A DNA stretch of 39,067 nt from Clostridia bacterium (GCA_021201905.1 JAJQEA010000087.1:1-39067); one strand, 5' to 3'; positions 15,273 to 23,445 are shown, counted from the first letter of the stretch. Program-made: numbers and translations. The notes: a model not told the origin generated them from the letters alone.

Positions 15273-16555
15273 GTCATGCCATGATGATTTCCCTTGGCCT
15301 GCTGGTGGTGTGTTTTGTCATCAGGATGCCCATTGCCATAGGGATGATTATATCCTCCACCCTTTATCTGGCTGTGAAAGGCATGGACCCCAGCGTGGTA
15401 GTGGAAATTTTTACCAGTAAAATGTACAACAATTTTATTCTGCTGGCTGTCCCGCTTTTTATCTTTGCTGCGAATATAATGAATTCCAGCAAGGTTACGG
15501 ATAAAATATTTGACTTTTCCAAGGTCCTGGTGGGGCGGTGGAAGGGCGGCCTGGGACATGTGAATGTCATTGCGTCCCTGATATTTTCCGGAATGACAGG
15601 CTCCGCGGTAGCCGATGCGTCGGGGCTTGGAATCATGGAGATTGAGGCCATGCGCAAGGAGGGGTATGACGACGGCTTCAGCGCCGCCATCACAGCCGGA
15701 TCCGCTGTGATCGGCCCCATCTTTCCTCCCAGCATTCCCCTGGTCATATACGGGGTCATTGCCGGCGCGTCCATTGGAAATCTGTTTTTGGCAGGCATGG
15801 TGCCTGGAATTATACTGGCTCTGGCTCTGTGCATCTACGTCTGCTATATTGCGAATAAGAGGAATTATCCCAGCGGAAGAAAATATGCCGGTATGGAATT
15901 TGTTAAGATGACGGTGAGCGCCATTCCCGCCCTCCTGACTCCCATCATCCTGTTGATGGGAATCTATACAGGCATCATGACCGCCACAGAGGCCGGGGCA
16001 GTGGCAGCCCTCTACGCCCTTCTCATATCCGTTTTTGCGTACCGATCCATGACATTGCCGGAGTTTATACAGGTACTGAAGAGTACGGTGAAGTCTACGG
16101 GGCAGATTGGCATTATGCTGGGCGCCGCCTATGTGTTTTCCTATGTGATTGCGGTGGAGAATCTTCCATCCCTGGCGGGAAATCTGATTTTATCATTTGC
16201 CACCACAAAGGTTTCCTTCCTTATTTTTGTCAACATCATGCTGTTTATCCTGGGTATGCTGCTGGATTCTGCCGTCCTACAGCTGGTCCTGCTGCCCATC
16301 CTGTGTCCCATAGCCCAGTCCTTTGAGATTGACATGGTTCATTTCGGGGTGGTATTTACGCTGAATACCATGATTGGGCTTTGTACACCGCCCTTTGGCA
16401 TGCTCCTGTTCATTGTGACGGGAATCAGCGGGGAGAAGATGAGCACCATCATAAAAGAGGTTATGCCCATGGTTGTTGTGATGATCCTGGTGCTGATACT
16501 TATAACATTTGTACCGGAAGTCATTATGTGGCTGCCGGAACTCTTTGGCCGATAA
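15269..16555 (+). CDS. dctM: TRAP transporter large permease (DctM family)
   Basis: The transport-channel subunit: 428 residues with about twelve membrane helices, of the ion-transporter superfamily. Family marks include the N-terminal CFVIRMPIAIGMIISS, the FAANIMNSSKVTDKIFDF stretch and GGLGHVNVIASLIFSGMTGSAVADASGLG, in which the SGMTGSAVAD loop forms part of the Na+/substrate site. Others are EAMRKEGYDDGFSAAITAGSAVIGPIFPPSIPLVIYG and the mirrored GLCTPPFGMLLFI in the second half. It overlaps dctQ by 4 bp. The gene looks intact, so the transporter may still work although the aldolase gene upstream is broken. Confidence 0.95.
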   Translation: MSHAMMISLGLLVVCFVIRMPIAIGMIISSTLYLAVKGMDPSVVVEIFTSKMYNNFILLAVPLFIFAANIMNSSKVTDKIFDFSKVLVGRWKGGLGHVNVIASLIFSGMTGSAVADASGLGIMEIEAMRKEGYDDGFSAAITAGSAVIGPIFPPSIPLVIYGVIAGASIGNLFLAGMVPGIILALALCIYVCYIANKRNYPSGRKYAGMEFVKMTVSAIPALLTPIILLMGIYTGIMTATEAGAVAALYALLISVFAYRSMTLPEFIQVLKSTVKSTGQIGIMLGAAYVFSYVIAVENLPSLAGNLILSFATTKVSFLIFVNIMLFILGMLLDSAVLQLVLLPILCPIAQSFEIDMVHFGVVFTLNTMIGLCTPPFGMLLFIVTGISGEKMSTIIKEVMPMVVVMILVLILITFVPEVIMWLPELFGR

Positions 16556-16560
16556 AATTC

Positions 16561-16589
16561 TTGTATCTTTTCAATTGTTGTATTAAGAT
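16561..16589 (+). promoter_or_regulatory. Possible internal promoter for the GntR regulator
   Basis: TTGTAT (16561-16566) and TAAGAT (16584-16589) with a 17-bp spacer lie in the 93-bp gap between dctM and the regulator. This would allow regulator expression independent of the main operon promoter. Confidence 0.4.
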
Positions 16590-16593
16590 AAAC

Positions 16594-16610
16594 AGGAGGG
16601 GGATATGTAA
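16594..16610 (+). other. Ribosome site followed by an ATG-TAA minimal reading frame
   Basis: AGGAGGGGG (16594-16602) is followed by ATG (16605-16607) and immediately by TAA (16608-16610). It is a stronger ribosome site than that of the regulator 40 bp downstream. It may be a start-stop element, a remnant of a lost gene, or chance. Confidence 0.35.
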
Positions 16611-16648
16611 CCGCCGGGATTTTTAGAATATTAAGATAGAGATGGGTA

Positions 16649-17362
16649 ATGTATATGGAAGATCTGGATTTCAAAGTTAAGAAGAAAAATTTATATGAGA
16701 CAGTGGCTGACCGTATGGAGGACATGATTCTAAGTAATTCGCTGCGGCAGGGGGAACGGCTTCCAAGTGAGCAGGAGCTGGCATTGAAATTCGGAATCAG
16801 CCGTAATGTCATGAGAGAATCCTTGAAGCTGCTTAAGGAGCGGCAGCTGATTGTGCAGAAGAACGGGGAAGGGACCTTTATAGCAAAGCCTGAAAGCGGA
16901 AGCGTCACAGAGATTCTTAACCGTATGCTGCGGCTGGATGATATCGGATATATGGATGTATATGAAATGCGCAAGCTGCTGGAACCCTACGCCAGCAGGG
17001 TGGTGGCTGAAAAAAAGGAAAATCTGGATTTCGAGAAGCTGGAGCAGTACCTGCAGGGAATGATTGAAAGCAAGGATGTATGGGATATGCGTATTGACTA
17101 CGACATCCAGTTTCATATCTGCATAGCTGAGGCAACCGGGAATCCGCTGCTGATTTGTTTTATTAAATCCATGGTGAGTCTCTGGAAGACCATTCTGCTC
17201 AGGGGAATTGTGAAGCAGCAGGAGGGACACCAGGATGGAATTGAATTCCACAAGCGAATCATCGAGAGCCTGAAAAAAGGAGACCCGGATGAGGCGGAAG
17301 CAATCATGAGGGCTCATATAGAGAAGTCTGCCAAGATGTGCTGGGTGGAAGATACGCAGTAA
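16649..17362 (+). CDS. FadR-type GntR-family transcriptional regulator
   Basis: A 237-residue DNA-binding regulator. The N-terminal winged helix-turn-helix has the GntR signature (LRQGERLPSEQELALKFGISRNVMRESLKLLKERQLIVQKNGEGTF, quoted in part; about residues 28-75). The C-terminal all-helical FCD effector domain carries the metal/ligand positions YEMRKLLEP, DIQFHICIAEATGNPLL, FHKRIIESL and MRAHIEKS. FCD regulators usually repress until they bind a carboxylic acid, often the substrate of the operon they control. It is the last gene of the TRAP operon. The palindrome over the operon promoter is its probable target. The ribosome site is weak (GAGATGG), and ATG 16655 is an alternative start. Confidence 0.92.
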   Translation: MYMEDLDFKVKKKNLYETVADRMEDMILSNSLRQGERLPSEQELALKFGISRNVMRESLKLLKERQLIVQKNGEGTFIAKPESGSVTEILNRMLRLDDIGYMDVYEMRKLLEPYASRVVAEKKENLDFEKLEQYLQGMIESKDVWDMRIDYDIQFHICIAEATGNPLLICFIKSMVSLWKTILLRGIVKQQEGHQDGIEFHKRIIESLKKGDPDEAEAIMRAHIEKSAKMCWVEDTQ

Positions 17363-17380
17363 AGAAATAAAAAACGGAAA

Positions 17381-17421
17381 CAGGACGGCCTGCCGGGTAT
17401 TTTAACCGGGCGGCCGTCCTG
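17381..17421. terminator. Bidirectional terminator between the GntR and XRE genes
   Basis: CAGGACGGCC (17381-17390) pairs perfectly with GGCCGTCCTG (17412-17421), with GCCGG/CCGGGC-type inner pairing. The genes on both sides converge on it. The minus direction ends in TTTCCGTTTTTT; the plus direction has only TTCTTC. Confidence 0.8.
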
Positions 17422-17432
17422 TTCTTCAATGC

Positions 17433-18512
17433 TCAGGCTGTTTCGCTCTGAATACTGTCCCTGAGCTTATCCACCGCGTTTCTGAAACCTTCATCCTCCA
17501 GAAACTGCTTATAGTAGGCATCCTCCAGCAGGCTCTTAAGGAGAAGTTCGCGCACTTCCCTTGTGGCGGCAGGATGCTCCCCGTCTATGGTTACGGCAGG
17601 AGAGAACAAAACGGGATTGGGCTTCTGGACCGTGCCGGTGATGGCGTCCACAAACTGAATCATGCTGTCCAATGCCTGCCGGTCCTGTCCGGCCCGCTGG
17701 TAAGCCTGGGCAAAGAACCCCGGACTCATGCCGTTTCCCACGCCCAGCAGTTCTTCCAGCCGGCGGTAAATGACGCACAGCTCCAGTGTCCTTGCGGTGT
17801 CAGGCATCATTTCCGGGTTCATCATCTGAATCAGGAGGCCCTGTACCTGGCGTGTCAACACATACAGGCGTTTCTGTATGACCTCCAGGGCATGGGAAGC
17901 TTCCCCCTTTTTCAGGTACAGCATTGCCCGGATGGAGGTGGAATTGGTGCTGTGCTGGGGCAGTTCGTTTAAAAGGCTTTCGGCCTTGTCCAGCCCGCCT
18001 TCCAATATGGCGATGGAGGCCAGATGGGATACCGCGGCCTGCCAGTAAGCCGTAGCGCCGCTTGCGCGCACTTCCTCCAGAAGCTGTTTCTTCTGCTTCA
18101 TCCAGCTGTCCTTAATCTGCTGGGGCTGGGCGGGAAACAGCATGGCGAACAGGTCAAACAGGGTGACTGCCCTGGATTTTAAGGGGATGCTTGAGGGATA
18201 GGTGTGCAGAAGTGATTGAACCATGCCCTCCGCGGCTTCATACCCGTGGTTCCTGGCTGTCTCAACGATTTCATTCAGACGGGCGTCAATCTGCTCCTCT
18301 GTCAGGGTATCCTCAAACTGCAAAAGGGTGTCCACATTGGTTCCCAGGGCCCGGGCCAGAGGACATAAAAGAGAAATGTCCGGGCAGGAGGCGCCTGTCT
18401 CCCATTTGCTGACAGCAGGAGGCGACACGCCCAGGGAAAGGGCCAGCTGCTCCTGCGTCATGGATTTGGATTTGCGCAGCGCCGCAATGCGCGGGCCTAT
18501 ATTTATCTCCAT
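17433..18512 (-). CDS. XRE-family regulator with long helical C-terminal domain
   Basis: A 359-residue cytoplasmic regulator. Residues 8-65 are a Cro/C1-type helix-turn-helix (IAALRKSKSMTQEQLALSLGVSPPAVSKWETG, then DISLLCPLARALGTNVDTLLQF, partial quotes). The remaining ~290 residues are predicted helical and TPR-like (EGMVQSLLHTYP, HLASIAILEGGLDKAESLLNEL, AMLYLKKGEASHALEVIQKR, GFFAQAYQRAGQDRQALDSMIQFV). They probably sense a ligand or peptide, or mediate oligomerisation. This architecture is common in Lachnospiraceae, often beside transporters, but no partner gene is adjacent here. Start: ATG preceded by AAAGGAGAA. Its promoter overlaps a palindrome (18553-18572), suggesting autoregulation. 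Confidence 0.88.
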   Translation of the reverse strand: MEINIGPRIAALRKSKSMTQEQLALSLGVSPPAVSKWETGASCPDISLLCPLARALGTNVDTLLQFEDTLTEEQIDARLNEIVETARNHGYEAAEGMVQSLLHTYPSSIPLKSRAVTLFDLFAMLFPAQPQQIKDSWMKQKKQLLEEVRASGATAYWQAAVSHLASIAILEGGLDKAESLLNELPQHSTNSTSIRAMLYLKKGEASHALEVIQKRLYVLTRQVQGLLIQMMNPEMMPDTARTLELCVIYRRLEELLGVGNGMSPGFFAQAYQRAGQDRQALDSMIQFVDAITGTVQKPNPVLFSPAVTIDGEHPAATREVRELLLKSLLEDAYYKQFLEDEGFRNAVDKLRDSIQSETA

Positions 18513-18542
18513 GTAATATTCTCCTTTGCTATCATATAGTTG

Positions 18543-18552
18543 TCCGGCCGGA
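18543..18552. other. 10-bp G+C palindrome in the XRE gene leader
   Basis: TCCGGCCGGA is a perfect palindrome directly beside the 18553-18572 inverted repeat, in the short leader of the XRE gene. It may form a small hairpin in the transcript; the function is unknown. Confidence 0.3.
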
Positions 18553-18572
18553 TATGGTTAGTATAGACCATA
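18553..18572 (-). promoter_or_regulatory. Inverted repeat over the -10 of the XRE gene, candidate operator
   Basis: TATGGT (18553-18558) and ACCATA (18567-18572) form a perfect 6-bp inverted repeat with an 8-bp spacer that contains the minus-strand -10 element. Confidence 0.5.
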
Positions 18573-18588
18573 GAACGGCGCTGCACAA
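18560..18588 (-). promoter_or_regulatory. Promoter of the 17433-18512 XRE gene
   Basis: On the minus strand, TTGTGC (18588-18583) and TATACT (18565-18560) are separated by 17 bp, about 48 bp upstream of the start codon. Confidence 0.55.
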
Positions 18589-18655
18589 TGGAGGCGCAGT
18601 TAAACAGCGGGAGGATTTTCTTAACCGGCAGTTAAGCATGGAGGCCGGAGCATGC

Positions 18656-19570
18656 CTATAACTGGGACAGCAGCCGGTTATCCTCCGCGGCCTTCCTGAA
18701 AAATTCCAGAAACAGCCTGGTGGACAGTTTAAACTGGGTATCCTTCCTGAAAATGGTATAGAGCTGCCGCTTTAACCCCGGATGGTCCAGCAGGGGAACC
18801 TGCTTTAAAAGGCCCAGCTCCAGCTCCTGGCGCACCGCATATTCAGACATGATGGAGATGCCCTGGTGGTTGCGGATACCGCGCTTGATGGCCTCGATAT
18901 TGCCTGCCACGTAAAGCCTGGAGGGGTCCAAGGAAAGGCGTCCCTCCTTTTCCAGGTAGTTCACCAGGGAGGTGTTGGGATTGGAAATCAGCAGGGTTTC
19001 CTCTGCGATTTCCTGAAAGAGAATCCCCCTTTTTTCCGCCCACGGATGCCGGGGATGGACCACCAGCACAAGGGGATCCTCCATCAGCGGCTCGCAGCAA
19101 AGCACATCCGTGCCAACGGAGGCGGGCTGGGAGATAATGCCCAGGGAAAAATCACCCCCAATCACATCTGATATGGCGCTGCGGGTGTACTGGATGTGGT
19201 TGATCACGGTTATGTAGGGATAGGACTGGCGGAACAGGTAAATCAGCGAGGGTATAATGTAGGTTCCGGGAGTGCTGGAGGAGGTGATGCGTATCTCGCT
19301 TTCCTCCATAAGCCGGGTCTGCAGCAGATGTTCCGATGCGGATTTCCACGTATTCACCATCTGTCTGGCATAGGGCAGGAAAATTTCTCCCTCCCTGGTC
19401 AGCTCCACACGCCGGCCCAAGCGGTTAAACAGGCCGCATTCCAGGGCTGTTTCCAGACGCTTGATGCGCATGGAGACGGCTGCCTGGGTACAGAACAGGC
19501 TTTCCGCCGCCTTTGTGAAATTCTTATGCTTTTCCACCTCCAGAAAACTCTCTAGGGACTCCAAATCCAT
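18656..19570 (-). CDS. LysR-family transcriptional regulator
   Basis: A 304-residue LysR-type regulator. The N-terminal winged helix-turn-helix (ESFLEVEKHKNFTKAAESLFCTQAAVSMRIKRLE, partial) is followed by a linker helix. A periplasmic-binding-protein-like effector domain covers about residues 90-300 (IRITSSSTPGTYIIPSLI, VVHPRHPWAEK, GISIMSEYAV). TTG at 19585 is an upstream in-frame codon. The ATG at 19570 has GGAGG 8 bases before it and is preferred. It is divergent from the DASS transporter, with 277 bp between. An ATAAC-N5-GTTAT box (19713-19727) upstream of the transporter promoter is its likely target. LysR regulators typically activate the divergent operon when the transported substrate or a product is present; that is inference here. 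Confidence 0.93.
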   Translation of the reverse strand: MDLESLESFLEVEKHKNFTKAAESLFCTQAAVSMRIKRLETALECGLFNRLGRRVELTREGEIFLPYARQMVNTWKSASEHLLQTRLMEESEIRITSSSTPGTYIIPSLIYLFRQSYPYITVINHIQYTRSAISDVIGGDFSLGIISQPASVGTDVLCCEPLMEDPLVLVVHPRHPWAEKRGILFQEIAEETLLISNPNTSLVNYLEKEGRLSLDPSRLYVAGNIEAIKRGIRNHQGISIMSEYAVRQELELGLLKQVPLLDHPGLKRQLYTIFRKDTQFKLSTRLFLEFFRKAAEDNRLLSQL

Positions 19571-19712
19571 GTGTGTGTCCTCCAATCCATAAACATTATT
19601 AATTGTATTTTAGTGGAAACAGAGGGAAAAGTACAGGGTTTTCAATGGGAAATGAAAGAGAAAACGCCAACTATAAAGAAGTCTTATGGGAGGCGGGGCC
19701 AAAAGGGTAACT

Positions 19713-19727
19713 ATAACGTTCTGTTAT
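19713..19727 (+). promoter_or_regulatory. LysR-type binding box (T-N11-A)
   Basis: ATAAC (19713-19717), GTTCT, GTTAT (19723-19727) is a perfect inverted repeat containing the T-N11-A core. Its centre is about 65 bp before the expected start of the transporter transcript, the usual position for LysR activator recognition sites. Confidence 0.65.
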
Positions 19728-19749
19728 GGCAGGATATAAGGATTATTGA

Positions 19750-19779
19750 TTGGATCCGGACTGGGTTTAAAGCTACAAT
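19750..19779 (+). promoter_or_regulatory. Promoter of the DASS transporter operon
   Basis: TTGGAT (19750-19755) and TACAAT (19774-19779) have an 18-bp spacer. The weak -35 fits a promoter needing an activator. The leader is about 60 nt. Confidence 0.5.
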
Positions 19780-19847
19780 GGTAACATCAAAGCAGTTACA
19801 AAATCAAACAGAGTACCGGAGACGGTACAAAAAGGAGAGTGGGTATT

Positions 19848-21320
19848 TTGAGCAGCATACCGGCAAAGGTAAAAAAACAGAAAAGCCCCTTTGAAATGCG
19901 CATGGCGTATTTCGGGCTACCGGCAGCGTTAGTGGCACTGACGCTGATCTGGACCATGAGGACTCCTGCGGGACTGTCCTATTCAGGCAAGATGGCCATG
20001 GGCATCTTTGCGTTTGCACTGATTCTTTGGGTGAGCAACGGGATTCCAAACTATGTAACTTCGTTGATTGTGATTTTTCTGCTGCCGGCAGCGGGGGCCT
20101 GGACAGAAAAAGCCACCCTGGGCGTGTTTGGCTATGAGGTAATCTGGCTGATGATAGCGGCCTTTGTCATTGCCTCAGGCATGGAAAAAAGCGGACTTGC
20201 AAAACGTCTGGCGCTGTTTCTGGTCACGCGGTTTGGAAAGAGCGTCAACACGGTGCTGATTGTGCTGATGGTCACCAATTTCCTCATTGCCTTCGTGGTG
20301 CCGTCCACAACAGCCAGAGCCGTGATGCTTCTTCCTATTGTTATGATGATCATGGAGGTGTTTGAGGTGGGAAACACCACGCCTCAGGACCGGAATTTCG
20401 GAAAGCTTATGGCGCTGCAGGGGATACAGGCCAACAACCTTTCCACCGGAGCCATTGTGACGGCCACTTCCTCCCAGATACTGGCTATCAGCTTCATCAA
20501 GGACCTGACAGGCACGGAAATTTCCTGGATGAAGTGGTTCATTGCCTCCGCGCCGGTTGCCATCGTCACGCTGGCGGCCAGCTTCCTTATCGGAAAAATG
20601 CTTTTTAAGACCGGAAACCGTTCTGCTTCCGCGGAAAAGATGACAGCCCTGGAGGAAGAGTACAGGGGTTTGGGAAAAATGAACGGGGTGGAAATCCGGG
20701 CGCTGATTATCTTCCTTATCACCATCTTTTTGTGGGCAACAAACGAGTACCATGGGGCCATGTTCGGTTTCGACATATCCCTGGTTGTGGTAGCCATTGT
20801 GTCGGCAGCCATCTTCCTCATGCCCCATGTGGGAATATTGACCTGGAAGGAAGCAAAGATACCATGGGATCTGATGATTTTCAGCTGCGGCGCTTATGCG
20901 GGAGGGCTGGCTCTGGACGATACGGGCGTGGCCACCTGGGTCCTGAACAGCGTGTTTGACAAGCTGGGAGTGGAGAATATGAGCTTTATGGTCCTTTACG
21001 CGGTTATTATTTTCATTGCAAGCTTCTCCCACTTTGTGTTTACCAGCAAGACGGTCCGTACCATCATCCTGATTCCCACCATCATTTCCATTGCCCAGGT
21101 GGCGGGATTCAATCCGGTGGCCCTGGCCCTGCCGGCATCCTTTATAATTTGCGATACCATTACGCTTCCGCCTCACAGCAAGGTGAACCTGACCTATTAC
21201 AGTACAGGAAAATTCACGGTCCTGGAGGAGATGACATACGGTGTCCTGACTCTGCTGGCAAAATGGGGCATTATGGTGGCGGCGTCATTTACCTGGTTTA
21301 AAATGATTGGGATTATGTAG
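19848..21320 (+). CDS. DASS/SLC13-type sodium:anion symporter
   Basis: A membrane transporter of about 490 residues with 11-12 hydrophobic segments, of the divalent-anion:Na+ symporter family (di- and tricarboxylates, sulfate). Two inverted-repeat substrate/Na+ motifs are visible: FVVPSTTARAVMLLPIVMM in the first half and FTSKTVRTIILIPTIISIAQ in the second, each before a helix. An AWTEKATLGVFGYEVIWLMIAAF-type region precedes the first scaffold hairpin (GMEKSGLAKRLALFLV). Start: GTG 19839 sits directly against the AAAGGAG ribosome site. TTG 19848 has about 9 bases of spacing and is preferred. It is first of a three-gene operon with a secreted protein and an ApgM-like enzyme, controlled by a divergent LysR regulator. 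The substrate is unknown, an organic anion. Confidence 0.9.
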   Translation: MSSIPAKVKKQKSPFEMRMAYFGLPAALVALTLIWTMRTPAGLSYSGKMAMGIFAFALILWVSNGIPNYVTSLIVIFLLPAAGAWTEKATLGVFGYEVIWLMIAAFVIASGMEKSGLAKRLALFLVTRFGKSVNTVLIVLMVTNFLIAFVVPSTTARAVMLLPIVMMIMEVFEVGNTTPQDRNFGKLMALQGIQANNLSTGAIVTATSSQILAISFIKDLTGTEISWMKWFIASAPVAIVTLAASFLIGKMLFKTGNRSASAEKMTALEEEYRGLGKMNGVEIRALIIFLITIFLWATNEYHGAMFGFDISLVVVAIVSAAIFLMPHVGILTWKEAKIPWDLMIFSCGAYAGGLALDDTGVATWVLNSVFDKLGVENMSFMVLYAVIIFIASFSHFVFTSKTVRTIILIPTIISIAQVAGFNPVALALPASFIICDTITLPPHSKVNLTYYSTGKFTVLEEMTYGVLTLLAKWGIMVAASFTWFKMIGIM

Positions 21321-21329
21321 GAGGTCAAT

Positions 21330-22103
21330 ATGAAGGGAAATGGATGTATTACGTTTATGATGGCAGCAGCGCTCAGCATGGGCCTTGCCGTCACCGCCAT
21401 GGCGGAGGAGCCGGGCGGTACAAATCTGGGAACCATGACTGAGATGGCGGACCGGGTGGCGCCTGAGGGGGAGGATGCGTCTGTTCTCTCCCGCATAAAA
21501 GGCGTGACCGACAGTGAGGGGCGTCTGGCAGTACCTATGTACCATGATGCAGAGCTGGTGTCTGTCCAGGCAGAGGCAGGTACTCTCAAGGGAGAGCCGG
21601 AAACGCAGCGCTCAGGCATGACCTCTTATCTGGTGGCGGAATTTGATGAGGCGGATTACCAGGTGGAGCTGACCCTGAACTGGCGGGAGGAAGGCGCTTA
21701 CAAAATGAAGGCGGCTAAGACAAGCGGCACAGCACCGGGCAATCTGAAGGCTGTCACCTATTCCATGGTAAACACGGCACCGGTGACAATCGGTTCCTAC
21801 AGCCTGAAGCTGGCAGTGCCTGAGGGATATGAACTGGCAGGAATCGTCGGATACGATCCCGAGGAGGAGTATGGAATATTTACAGAGGAAGGCGTGAAGT
21901 ACGGCTCCTATGTGTTTGGGGAGGTAGCTGCCGGACAGGAATGTGAGATGACCGTGAATATTAAGGAGGCGGGAGGCAATCTGGCGCTGTCCATGTGGGG
22001 AGCCACGATCCTGATTTCAGCTTACTTCCTTTATAAGAATAAAGGGATGCTGAAGGAGGCAAAGGAACTGGCCGCGAAAAAGAAGATGGGAGGCAACTCA
22101 TAA
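21330..22103 (+). CDS. Secreted, C-terminally membrane-anchored protein of unknown function
   Basis: A 257-residue protein I do not recognise. A signal peptide (ITFMMAAALSMGLAVTAMAEE, cleavage near AMA-EE, about residue 25) is followed by an extracellular region of beta-strand character (YQVELTLNWREEGAYKM, YSLKLAVPEGYELAGIVGYD, GSYVFGEVAAGQECEMTVNI). Near the C terminus one membrane helix (LALSMWGATILISAYFLY) precedes a basic cytoplasmic tail rich in Lys. There is no LPxTG motif and there are no obvious catalytic motifs. It lies 9 bp after the transporter and overlaps the ApgM-like gene by 1 bp. It could be an accessory or binding component of the transporter; the co-operonic position is the only evidence. 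Confidence 0.7.
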   Translation: MKGNGCITFMMAAALSMGLAVTAMAEEPGGTNLGTMTEMADRVAPEGEDASVLSRIKGVTDSEGRLAVPMYHDAELVSVQAEAGTLKGEPETQRSGMTSYLVAEFDEADYQVELTLNWREEGAYKMKAAKTSGTAPGNLKAVTYSMVNTAPVTIGSYSLKLAVPEGYELAGIVGYDPEEEYGIFTEEGVKYGSYVFGEVAAGQECEMTVNIKEAGGNLALSMWGATILISAYFLYKNKGMLKEAKELAAKKKMGGNS

Positions 22104-23356
22104 TGAGAAAGAAACAGGGATTACTGGTTATCATGGACGGCCTGGGAGACAGACCCAATCCTTCACTGGGGGGAATGACGCCCCTTGAGAGCGCCTCCAC
22201 CCCCAATATGGAACGCCTGCTTAAAATGGGCATGTGCGGAAATGTATACCCCATTGCGCCGGGGATTCCCGTGGGTACGGACGTGGGCCATCTGCAGATA
22301 TTCGGCTATGACAGCAGCAGGGTGTACCGGGGCCGGGGCCCCTTGGAGGCCAGCAGCGGCGGACTGGAGCTGATGGACGGGGATGTGGCGTTCCGGGGGA
22401 ATTTCGCAACCGTTACAGAGGATAAAGTGGTGGTGGACCGCAGGGCTGGGCGTATCAGCCAGGGAACGGAGCTTCTGGCAGAGGCCGTAAACGGCATGGT
22501 GCTGTCAGACGGTACCCGGGTGCTGGCAAAAGAGCTGACCGAGCACAGGATTGCGGTGGTCCTCAGGGGAGAGGGATTAAGCGACACCATCAGCTGTACG
22601 GACCCGGGAACCACGGAGGAGGGGAAAGGGGTGTCCAGACCCAAGGCCCTGGACGGCACCGCGAAGGCGCAGAGGACCGCGGATGCCCTGTGGGAATTTA
22701 CGGAAAAGGCATACGGCATCCTAAGGGAGCTGCCCCTCAATAGGGAGAGGGTTGAAAAGGGACTTAAGCCGGCCAATATCATCCTGACCAGGGGAGCCGG
22801 CCAAAAGACGGAGATGGTTTCCCTGAAGGAAAAGTACAATATCAGGGCGGCCTGTGTGGCAGGAGATAAGACCGTGGGAGGTATTGCCCGTCTGGCCGGC
22901 ATGGATTACTATATCAGGGACAGCTTTACAGGCAGCTTTGACACGGACCTTATGGGAAAGGCCGGGCTGGCGGCCGGGCTTTTAAAAGAAAAGGGCTACG
23001 ACTGGGTGGTGCTCCACATTAAGGGAACGGACCTGGCGGGCCACGACAACCGGCCGGATAAGAAGAAGGATATTGTAGAGAGGACGGACCAGATGCTGGG
23101 CTATCTCCTGGATGAGCTGGATTTGGAGCAGTGCTATATTTCCTTTACAGCGGACCACTCCACGCCCTGCCAGGTGGGTGACCACAGCGGGGATGGCGTC
23201 CCCACCTTTATTGCGGGCAGCGATGTCAGGAGGGACAAGGTGGAGTTGGCCGGGGAGCGCTATTTCATGGAGGGAGCCCTGGAGGGGCTGACAGCCAACG
23301 ACATATTCCGGCTCCAGATGAATTACATGGGATTCATGGAAAAAGTGGGATCCTGA
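22103..23356 (+). CDS. apgM: ApgM-like (archaeal-type) cofactor-independent phosphoglycerate mutase family enzyme
   Basis: A 417-residue cytoplasmic enzyme of the alkaline phosphatase superfamily, related to archaeal-type 2,3-bisphosphoglycerate-independent phosphoglycerate mutase (3-phosphoglycerate to 2-phosphoglycerate). Metal-site motifs are visible: VIMDGLGDRP at the start, GTDVGHLQIFGYD followed by YRGRGPLEASS, KGTDLAGHDNRPDKK, and FTADHSTPCQVGDHSGDG near the end. In ApgM proteins as I recall them the nucleophile is Ser in a GSD motif. Here the aligned residue is Thr (GTD), which other superfamily members also use. It is the last gene in an anion transporter operon, not a glycolytic one. 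A dedicated phosphatase, mutase or phosphonate-related role is therefore as likely as glycolysis. It overlaps the previous gene by 1 bp and looks complete. Confidence 0.82.
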   Translation: MRKKQGLLVIMDGLGDRPNPSLGGMTPLESASTPNMERLLKMGMCGNVYPIAPGIPVGTDVGHLQIFGYDSSRVYRGRGPLEASSGGLELMDGDVAFRGNFATVTEDKVVVDRRAGRISQGTELLAEAVNGMVLSDGTRVLAKELTEHRIAVVLRGEGLSDTISCTDPGTTEEGKGVSRPKALDGTAKAQRTADALWEFTEKAYGILRELPLNRERVEKGLKPANIILTRGAGQKTEMVSLKEKYNIRAACVAGDKTVGGIARLAGMDYYIRDSFTGSFDTDLMGKAGLAAGLLKEKGYDWVVLHIKGTDLAGHDNRPDKKKDIVERTDQMLGYLLDELDLEQCYISFTADHSTPCQVGDHSGDGVPTFIAGSDVRRDKVELAGERYFMEGALEGLTANDIFRLQMNYMGFMEKVGS

Positions 23357-23416
23357 TACCCAAACCGTGTGTTTGTTCCGGGGCAAAAGGGCAGGACAAA
23401 ACGTGTGTTTGCCAAC

Positions 23417-23445
23417 TTGACACGGGTCGGGAAACATGGTACGAT
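23417..23445 (+). promoter_or_regulatory. Promoter-like sequence just upstream of a terminator
   Basis: A perfect TTGACA (23417-23422) and TACGAT (23440-23445) have a 17-bp spacer. Transcription would start near 23452 and reach the terminator at 23471-23497, giving a transcript of only about 45 nt. Confidence 0.4.

Noticed and set aside
20175-21176. 333-codon minus-strand frame opposite the DASS transporter
   Set aside because: Composition is unlike a protein (His/Arg/Gln-rich) and the plus strand encodes a clear membrane transporter.
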